Shown here: one piece after another, positions 59,996 to 64,000 of the stretch
How positions within the stretch are numbered: the stretch's first letter is position 1
Layout: every line of letters starts with the position of its first letter
Source of the DNA: Candidatus Accumulibacter necessarius
GTDB lineage: Bacteria > Pseudomonadota > Gammaproteobacteria > Burkholderiales > Rhodocyclaceae
Length of the DNA stretch: 64,000 bases
Assembly: GCA_017302435.1 (NCBI GenBank)
Contig: JAFLDL010000029.1
Coordinates: forward strand, 1-64,000
Direction: 5' to 3'
The notes under the pieces: generated by a model
Databases searched by the model: none
The model's input: the letters and a program-made list of their open reading frames with translations, nothing else
What the model was told of the DNA's origin: nothing
Translations under genes and position numbers: made by a program

Positions 59996-60607
59996 TCAGA
60001 CCCGCTTGCGGCCGGTGATCATGGCGCGAACGAGGTTCTCGCGGTGCAGAAGCGTTTCCCAGACGACGCCAAGCAGATGTCCTGCAACCAGCAGCAAGGT
60101 GAAGTTGGTCGCCACTTCGTGCGCCTCCTTGATCGTGTCGATCGCCGCATCGCTGCTCTCCGCCAGCATGGCGGCCAGCGGCCCCAGGCCCTTGTCGGCG
60201 CCGTACAGAGCCAGGCCGGTGACGACCGTCGCCGTCAGGCCCAGCAGCAAGGCCACGATCATCGCGCCGCCGGCCGGATTGTGTCCCAGGGTGCGGCGCG
60301 CGCGCAGCGTCAGCACGTCCCTGACATAAGCCAGGACGATGCCAGGGCGGTAAACAAAATCGCTGAATCGCGCGTAACGCGGACCGACGAAGCCCCAGAG
60401 CACGCGGAACACCAGCAGGCCGGCAATGGTATAGCCCGCCCAGATATGGACCAGCTGCAACCACTCGCCGCTCAGCCGGTCCTGGAGATCTTCGAACAGC
60501 TCGCCCTCGGTGAACCATGCAGCGCAGAAACTGACGAACAGGGTCCAGTGGAAGAGACGGACCAGAGGGTCCCAAACCGGAACTTCACTTGTCTCGACAA
60601 TACGCAT
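59996..60607 (-). CDS. Cytochrome b561-family membrane protein
   Basis: A 203-residue membrane heme protein with four helices. Conserved histidines are in VRLFHWTLFVSF, LVHIWAGYTI and HEVATNFTLLLVAGHLLG, as in b561-type quinol or electron-transfer subunits. It is 75 bases downstream of the PepSY gene and probably in its operon, under a TTAAG box. Confidence 0.9.
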   Translation of the reverse strand: MRIVETSEVPVWDPLVRLFHWTLFVSFCAAWFTEGELFEDLQDRLSGEWLQLVHIWAGYTIAGLLVFRVLWGFVGPRYARFSDFVYRPGIVLAYVRDVLTLRARRTLGHNPAGGAMIVALLLGLTATVVTGLALYGADKGLGPLAAMLAESSDAAIDTIKEAHEVATNFTLLLVAGHLLGVVWETLLHRENLVRAMITGRKRV

Positions 60608-60682
60608 GGCTACCTTCTGGCAGTGCCCCCCGACCGACGGCCGGGAGGCGTGGGAATGGATCAGGTGCTGATCACCTGCGGC

Positions 60683-61006
60683 TTACTTGCCTTCTTCAGA
60701 AACCAGGGCGCCGGTCTTGATTTCGTAGTGCACTTCCCATTTCTTGCCGTCGGTGCCGTTGATTTTCACTTCCCAGGTCTGCTTGCCCTTCTTGGTGTCC
60801 TGGTAGGCCTTGGTGACCTCGCCCGGGTGCGCCTTGAGGGCCATCTCGACGGCCTGCTCCTTGGTGATTTCACGTGCCGGGACAGCCGCAGCAGGGACGG
60901 CGGCGGCCGGGGCGGCCGGCTTGGTGTCGGCAGCGAAAGTGGTACCAGCCAGGCTGGAGGCGATGACGAGGAGGGCAGCAGAGCAAAAAGCGGTGGTCTT
61001 GTTCAT
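60683..61006 (-). CDS. PepSY-domain periplasmic protein
   Basis: A 107-residue exported protein with a signal peptide (about 1-25) and an Ala/Pro linker, then a PepSY domain: EITKEQAVEMALKAHPGEVTKAYQDTKKGKQTWEV...KTGALV. PepSY domains bind or inhibit proteases or act as small modulators. It is the first gene after the TTAAG box at 61115 and precedes the b561 gene. Confidence 0.88.
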   Translation of the reverse strand: MNKTTAFCSAALLVIASSLAGTTFAADTKPAAPAAAVPAAAVPAREITKEQAVEMALKAHPGEVTKAYQDTKKGKQTWEVKINGTDGKKWEVHYEIKTGALVSEEGK

Positions 61007-61114
61007 TCGATGGGTCTTTCAGTAAGGATTGCCGGGAGATAGTGTCTTCGGCTTGCGACGCGGCCCCGCAGCGGACCCCGACGACAAGCACGAACGCCAC
61101 TCTACGCTGCCATC

Positions 61115-61131
61115 CTTAACGCAATCTTAGC
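61115..61131 (-). promoter_or_regulatory. Tandem TTAAG box upstream of the PepSY operon
   Basis: On the minus strand GCTAAG, five bases, GTTAAG has the same 11-base period as the degP box; a TAGAGT follows ten bases later, in the place of a -10. It lies about 110 bases before the PepSY start. Confidence 0.45.
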
Positions 61132-61197
61132 GCCACCTGACCTGCCTGATGCGGCCTGCCGGCACCGCGGGCTGCTCCCCGACGCGCACCGGGAAAG

Positions 61198-61506
61198 TCA
61201 TCTGGAAGCGGCAGCCCCAACGCGAGCACGCAGATCGTCCAGCTCTTCCAGCAGGTCGGCCATCAGCGCAGCCAGTTCCGGCACGGCTTCGAAGTCCCTC
61301 TCCAGTTGCCGCATCCGCCGCGCGCGCAGGAGGCTGGTGCTGGAAAAGCACCAGACGCCGGCGACGCTCTCGGCGTGCGGAAACAAGCCCTCCTCGATGT
61401 GGCGCATCAGCCAGCCCGGGTCGACGGTGCAAGCAGCAGCCACCTGCTCCAGCGTCAGCCAACTGTTTTCCATCAGACTGCCGATCAGGATCTCATCGTC
61501 TCGCAT
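61198..61506 (-). CDS. cbpM: Chaperone modulator CbpM-like
   Basis: A 102-residue MerR-like helical protein (SWLTLEQVAAACTVDPGWLMRHIEEG, then a C-terminal helix MRQLERDFEAVPELAALMADLLEELDDLRAR). CbpM inhibits CbpA. It follows cbpA by four bases. Confidence 0.9.
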   Translation of the reverse strand: MRDDEILIGSLMENSWLTLEQVAAACTVDPGWLMRHIEEGLFPHAESVAGVWCFSSTSLLRARRMRQLERDFEAVPELAALMADLLEELDDLRARVGAAASR

Positions 61507-61510
61507 GGCG

Positions 61511-62464
61511 TCATGCCCTCCCTTGCCGGCGCGGATCGAAGGCGAGTTCCTGCGCCATGGTCTCATAGAGTGCCCGCGCCCTGGCCGTGTCGGCTGGCGG
61601 CAGCACCACCTGAATATCGAGCAGCAGGTCGCCCGCTTGTGGACCCGGTATGCCCTTGCCACGCACGCGCAACTGACGGCCGCTTTGCGCCCCTTCCGGG
61701 ATGCGCACCTTGACACTGCCCTGCGGCAGGTCGACCGCCAGCACCGTGCCCAGAGCCGCCTCCCACGGCGCGACCGGCAAGGTCAGATGCAGGTCACGCC
61801 CATGCGCACGGAAACGCGGATGCGGGTTGAAGCGCACCTCCAGCATCAGGTCACCGGCCGGCGCGCCGCCCATGCCCGGTGCGCCCTGACCGGCCAGGCG
61901 AATGATCTGGCCCGCATGCACACCTTGCGGAATCTTGACGTTCAGCGTCCGCGTGGCCAGCGTCACGCGCCCCTGCGCGTCGGTCTGCGGCGCACGCAAG
62001 GAGATCTGCCGGGTCGCGCCGGTAAAGGCGTCTTCGAGGTCCAGCAGCACCTTGGCATGATGATCCTCGCCGCGCGCCTGGAAGTGCGCCCGCTGGCCGG
62101 GATCGAAGCCGCGTGCGCCCCCCATGCGACCGAACAGTTCGGCGAAGAAGTCCGAGAAATCGGCTGCCTCGCCCGGCGCAGAACCGCGCCCGGAAAACTC
62201 GAAGCCGGCATCCCAATCGGGCGGCGGGCGGAATTCCTGTCCAGGCTGGTAACCGCGCCCCAACTGGTCGTAGGCAGCCCGTTTCTCCGGGTCCGAAAGC
62301 ACCGCGTTGGCCTCGTTGAGTTCCTTCATGCGTGCCTCGGCGTCCACTTCCTTGGAAACGTCCGGGTGATACTTGCGCGCCAGTTTCCTGAAGGCCTTCT
62401 TGATCTCATCCGCGGTCGCTTCGCGGGGGACCCCCAGAATCTGGTAGTAGTCCTTGAATTCCAT
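61511..62464 (-). CDS. cbpA: Curved DNA-binding protein CbpA (DnaJ-like)
   Basis: A 317-residue J-protein. The J domain is at the start with HPD in KYHPDVSKE; there is a Gly/Phe linker and no zinc finger, and the C-terminal beta domains (LNVKIPQGVHAGQIIRLAGQG, VKVRIPEGAQSGRQLRVRGKG) bind client peptides. It is a DnaK co-chaperone active in stress and stationary phase. Diverges from hsp20. Confidence 0.95.
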   Translation of the reverse strand: MEFKDYYQILGVPREATADEIKKAFRKLARKYHPDVSKEVDAEARMKELNEANAVLSDPEKRAAYDQLGRGYQPGQEFRPPPDWDAGFEFSGRGSAPGEAADFSDFFAELFGRMGGARGFDPGQRAHFQARGEDHHAKVLLDLEDAFTGATRQISLRAPQTDAQGRVTLATRTLNVKIPQGVHAGQIIRLAGQGAPGMGGAPAGDLMLEVRFNPHPRFRAHGRDLHLTLPVAPWEAALGTVLAVDLPQGSVKVRIPEGAQSGRQLRVRGKGIPGPQAGDLLLDIQVVLPPADTARARALYETMAQELAFDPRRQGRA

Positions 62465-62536
62465 CTATGGTCCTCAATCTGAAAGCGTGACTGGATGAGC
62501 AACAAAATAGTACTGATGCGTGGTGGAATCAAGATA

Positions 62537-62563
62537 TTGAAGTCTACGGAACAGCCCCCAGAT
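62537..62563 (+). promoter_or_regulatory. Sigma-32-like promoter of the hsp20 genes
   Basis: TTGAA at 62537-62541, a 14-base spacer and CCCCAGAT at 62556-62563 fit the heat-shock consensus (CTTGAA, 13-15 bases, CCCCATNT). The transcript would start near 62570. Confidence 0.7.
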
Positions 62564-62573
62564 AGGATTCGAA

Positions 62574-62609
62574 GCGCCGGTCGTGGCGCCCCTCACCATC
62601 GTATGGAGG
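62574..62609 (+). promoter_or_regulatory. RNA thermometer candidate in the hsp20 leader
   Basis: Two hairpins: GCGCC/GGCGC (62574-62589), and CCT-CA-CCAT paired with ATGG-AGG (62591-62609, three-base loop). The second buries the GGAGG ribosome site of hsp20. A bulged anti-site strand is typical of ROSE-type thermometers. Confidence 0.55.
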
Positions 62610-62616
62610 ATTGAAC

Positions 62617-63051
62617 ATGATATATCGCTCCCTGTTTCCCCGCGACGTATTGGCGGAACTGGATCGGCTGCAGCGCGAGATGCAGCAGGGTTTCCGTCTT
62701 TCTCCGAGTATTCGCGGCATCGCGCGCGGCGGTTTTCCGGCCATGAACGTCGGCGGCACGCCACAGTCGGTCGAAATCTACGCCTTCGCGCCGGGTATCG
62801 ACCCCGCCACCCTCGACGTGCAAATCGAGAAGGGCGTGCTCACCGTCGCCGGCGAGCGCCAGCGTCAGGCACCCGGCGAGGAAGCCACGGTGCATATCGA
62901 CGAGCGTTTCGAAGGTCGCTTCCGGCGCGTCGTGACGCTGCCCGACGATGTGGACCCGAATGCGGTCGACGCCAAATACCGCGATGGCGTGCTGCGCATC
63001 AGCATCGCTCGCAAGCAGTCCGCCCAACCACGCCGGATCACCGTTCAGTAA
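62617..63051 (+). CDS. Hsp20 family small heat shock protein
   Basis: A 144-residue alpha-crystallin-type chaperone that holds unfolding proteins. The conserved ACD is at about residues 45-140, with YRDGVLRISIA at the end and a short C-terminal tail (RRITVQ). ATG 62617 has GGAGG seven bases upstream and is preferred to TTG 62611. A second Hsp20 gene follows 12 bases later. Confidence 0.93.
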   Translation: MIYRSLFPRDVLAELDRLQREMQQGFRLSPSIRGIARGGFPAMNVGGTPQSVEIYAFAPGIDPATLDVQIEKGVLTVAGERQRQAPGEEATVHIDERFEGRFRRVVTLPDDVDPNAVDAKYRDGVLRISIARKQSAQPRRITVQ

Positions 63052-63063
63052 GGAGGATCGAAG

Positions 63064-63438
63064 ATGTCCGATAATAGCCAAGTCAAGCAACCAGCGGCCC
63101 GGGATGAAGCAGCGCTGCAGCCCCCGGTAGACGTCATCGAGGATGCTTCCGGGATCACGCTTTACGCCGACCTGCCGGGCGTACCCAAGGACAAATTGCA
63201 GCTGCACGTGGAAGCCGATACCCTGACCATCGAAGGCGAGATCGACCTCGAAATGCCTGGCGGCATCGAGGCCAGCCACGCCGAAGTCAGTCTGTCGCGT
63301 TACCGCCGGGTGTTCTCCCTGTCGAAGGAACTCGACGCAAGCAAAGTGAGCGCCGAGTTCAGCCAGGGCGTGCTCAAGCTCGCGATCCCCAAGGCAGAGC
63401 ACGCGCAGCCGCGCAAGGTCGAGGTCAAGATCCTCTAA
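63064..63438 (+). CDS. Hsp20 family small heat shock protein
   Basis: A 124-residue second Hsp20. The alpha-crystallin domain runs from DVIEDASGITLYADLPGV to FSQGVLKLAIPK. The AAGGAGGAT stretch just upstream supports ATG 63064. It is probably transcribed with the first hsp20 from the heat-shock promoter. Confidence 0.93.
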   Translation: MSDNSQVKQPAARDEAALQPPVDVIEDASGITLYADLPGVPKDKLQLHVEADTLTIEGEIDLEMPGGIEASHAEVSLSRYRRVFSLSKELDASKVSAEFSQGVLKLAIPKAEHAQPRKVEVKIL

Positions 63439-63503
63439 GTCCTGCGGGCAGTCGCCTCCGGCTGCTGAACTGCACCCGAGACGCCCGACGCCGCGTCACC
63501 CTC

Positions 63504-63545
63504 CCCGGCCCCTGGTCAGCGATGCTTCGCCGGCCAGGGGCCGGG
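63504..63545. repeat. Inverted repeat after the hsp20 pair
   Basis: Perfect 12-base arms (CCCGGCCCCTGG and CCAGGGGCCGGG) flank an 18-base loop. No T-run follows on either strand. It may be a terminator-like or REP-like hairpin ending the hsp20 transcript. Confidence 0.5.
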
Positions 63546-63643
63546 TCATGCAATACCCAAGCTCCGCCACGTCCCTGCAGTCCGCCGAATCGCCGCCAAC
63601 ACGTGGCCGGCACCCGACAAACCCGGCATAATCGCTCACCATC

Positions 63644-64000
63644 ATGAGCGACCAAACGAGCCCCCTGCCAGCGCGCCGCCAGGCGCAACAACGGGCAGAT
63701 GAAATCCGCGCCTTCCAGGCCGAGCTGGCGCGCCTGGAAGCGGAAGAAGTGCTCGCCCTTGGGGCGACACAGCGGCAGGCACTGGCTGACTACCACCAAT
63801 CGCTGCTGGCGACCTACGCCAACGCCTACGACATCGACCGCGACACTCGCGCCAGTCAGATTTCCCTCGGCATGCGAGTGGCCTCCTTCCTCGGTGCGCT
63901 GGCGCTGGCGGCAAGCGCCTTCTTCCTCTTCTACCAGTTCTGGGGGCGGTTTTCCGAAGCGGCGCAGGTCGCCATCCTGATCATCAGCGCACTCGGCAGC
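63644..64000 (+). CDS. Membrane protein, unknown, cut by the window end
   Basis: At least 119 residues are seen. The first half is a charged helix or coiled coil (RRQAQQRADEIRAFQAELARLEAEEV), then a membrane segment (VASFLGALALAASAFFLFYQF) and a second one starting at the edge. I do not recognise the family. The continuation is outside the window. Confidence 0.65.
   Translation, partial: MSDQTSPLPARRQAQQRADEIRAFQAELARLEAEEVLALGATQRQALADYHQSLLATYANAYDIDRDTRASQISLGMRVASFLGALALAASAFFLFYQFWGRFSEAAQVAILIISALGS

Noticed and set aside
59471-61042. 523-codon plus-strand frame opposite the hydrolase, b561 and PepSY genes
   Set aside because: It crosses three well-supported minus-strand genes and has no family features.
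61081-61131. A tRNA or small RNA in the PepSY upstream region
   Set aside because: No cloverleaf or terminator; the repeats are better explained as a regulator box.

Overview
The window looks like chromosomal DNA of a high-GC betaproteobacterium, most likely of the Rhodocyclales (Candidatus Accumulibacter-like). This is inferred from gene order: ilvB-ilvH-ilvC-pssA-leuA, lptG-lptF divergent from pepA-holC-valS, clpS-clpA, an ECF-like sigma gene with DUF3619/DUF3106/RDD partners, and zapA followed by a 6S RNA. I see no tRNA, rRNA, CRISPR array, prophage or intact insertion sequence. Coordinates rest on reading the sequence; no database search was run.

Region by region. 1-3000: a large unknown protein, a WrbA-like flavoprotein and a DUF2069 membrane protein. 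3000-9050 (minus): branched-chain amino acid synthesis (ilvBHC, leuA) with phosphatidylserine synthase; a leucine-rich leader peptide with its own promoter lies in front of leuA. 9180-11150: sigma factor operon. 11159-18677: LPS export permeases (lptG, lptF) divergent from leucyl aminopeptidase, holC, a DUF2486-like gene and valS. 18700-22300 (minus): pabB-pabC fusion, tusA and a BepA-type M48 protease. 22400-24000: moaC, orphan soxYZ, and cspA with a clear terminator. 24275-30336: clpSA, rraA, an ankyrin protein and the Prc protease.

30465-39365 is an accessory block. A four-gene minus-strand redox cluster (thioredoxin/DsbD fusion, small exported protein, flavocytochrome reductase, cytochrome b5-like protein) is followed by arsenic resistance: acr3 and arsR on minus, gap and arsJ on plus. 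The two arsenic modules are separated by debris of a phd/vapC toxin-antitoxin pair and of a DUF4276/ATPase pair. ArsR-like operators sharing a CAATA-NN-GAAA core sit in front of both modules, so one regulator probably controls arsenite efflux and the GAPDH/ArsJ arsenate pathway.

39490-52795: an enolase with a repetitive N-terminal tail, a CoA-transferase, a DegP protease with a two-component system, thrH, purU, an ABC-F ATPase, a hemerythrin and a diguanylate cyclase. 52856-56822 (minus): a cobalamin riboswitch and btuB-btuC-btuD. 56992-57781: zapB-like, zapA, 6S RNA and terminator. 57861-59845: an SDR and an alpha/beta hydrolase flanking remains of an acyl-CoA ligase. 59996-61006: cytochrome b561 and a PepSY protein, preceded by a tandem box very like the one in front of degP, which suggests a shared PmrA/QseB-type regulon. 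61198-63438: heat-shock genes cbpA-cbpM and two Hsp20 genes; the first Hsp20 has a sigma-32-like promoter and a hairpin that hides its ribosome binding site. A membrane protein runs off the end.

Most worth following up: the possibly leaderless leuA leader peptide, the Hsp20 RNA thermometer candidate, the repeated TTAAG box, the redox cluster, and the broken defence/toxin scar inside the arsenic island.
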